Positions 5,888 through 6,018 of a stretch of DNA of 6,018 bases are shown here, piece after piece. A program made the translations under genes and the position numbers. The notes under the pieces were generated by a model, which saw nothing but the letters and a program-made list of their open reading frames with translations, made no database searches and was not told where the DNA came from. Source of the DNA: Actinomycetes bacterium (lineage in GTDB: Bacteria; Actinomycetota; Acidimicrobiia; Acidimicrobiales; Palsa-688). The stretch lies in NCBI GenBank assembly GCA_021796905.1, contig JAKABK010000128.1:1-6018 (forward strand). Direction: 5' to 3'. Position 1 is the first letter of the stretch; each line of letters opens with the position of its first letter.

Positions 5888-6018
5888 CCCCCAGCCCCCC
5901 GGGAACGGTGGCTCCCCGCCAGACGATCCGCGACGACGACCACCGGGCCGACCAGGCCGACCAGGGCCAGGAACGGTTCGCCCCGCACGAACGCCGCGGC
6001 CGACATCACCCCCAGCGC
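5884..6018 (-). CDS. C-terminal end of an unidentified membrane protein, 5' end outside window
   Basis: The frame is open from the right edge to a TGA at 5884-5886, giving 44 residues. They contain one clearly hydrophobic segment (FLALVGLVGPVVVVADRL) followed by a short basic tail, SHRSRGAGG. The stop codon overlaps the regulator's start as GTGA, the same 4-base coupling found at the next two junctions, so this is likely the upstream gene of the same operon. The fragment is too short to assign a family; another transporter component or metal-related membrane protein would fit the context. The reading frame is seen directly; that it is a gene is inferred from the overlap and hydrophobicity. 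Confidence 0.6.
   Translation of the reverse strand, partial: ALGVMSAAAFVRGEPFLALVGLVGPVVVVADRLAGSHRSRGAGG

Overview
This GC-rich window looks like it comes from an actinomycete (Actinomycetota). The grounds are strong G/C preference at third codon positions, GTG starts, 4-base start/stop overlaps, and a propane-monooxygenase hydroxylase of the type known from Mycobacterium, Gordonia and Rhodococcus. Genus cannot be told from the sequence. There is no RNA gene, insertion sequence, CRISPR array or integration site that I can support. Coding density is almost complete, and the only real intergenic gap is 180 bases (1684-1863).

Left module (1-3657): alkane/ketone oxidation and its control. The minus strand at 1-1683 carries the large hydroxylase subunit of a soluble diiron propane 2-monooxygenase (PrmA/MimA type), complete at its N-terminus and running off the left edge. 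All six expected diiron ligands and a zinc-type Cys4 (YHS/TRASH-like) motif are visible. Facing away from it, at 1864-3657 on the plus strand, is an AcoR-like regulator with a GAF sensor, an AAA+-like centre and a Fis-type helix-turn-helix. Its central domain has lost the Walker B acid pair, the sigma-54 contact loop and the sensor II arginine, so it probably acts without sigma-54. The shared intergenic region holds a TGTGA-N8-TCACA palindrome, a TTGACA hexamer facing prmA, a promoter-like pair facing the regulator, a near-perfect direct repeat and a 7-bp hairpin. This is the expected layout for a regulator that controls a divergent monooxygenase operon and possibly itself.

Right module (3649-6018, all minus strand): a tightly packed metal-homeostasis operon read right to left. 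Its members are the tail of an unidentified membrane protein (cut by the right edge), a DtxR/MntR-family metalloregulator with MntR-like metal ligands, an NRAMP-family transporter with atypical metal-site motifs, and an unrecognised 58-residue single-span membrane protein. Each consecutive pair overlaps by exactly four bases (GTGA, GTGA, ATGA), which implies translational coupling. The last small gene overlaps the end of the convergent AcoR-like regulator by 9 bases.

The most interesting points are the small membrane protein coupled to a non-canonical NRAMP transporter, the degenerate AAA+ regulator, and the symmetry elements in the divergent promoter region. A link between the modules through metal supply to the diiron enzyme is only speculation.
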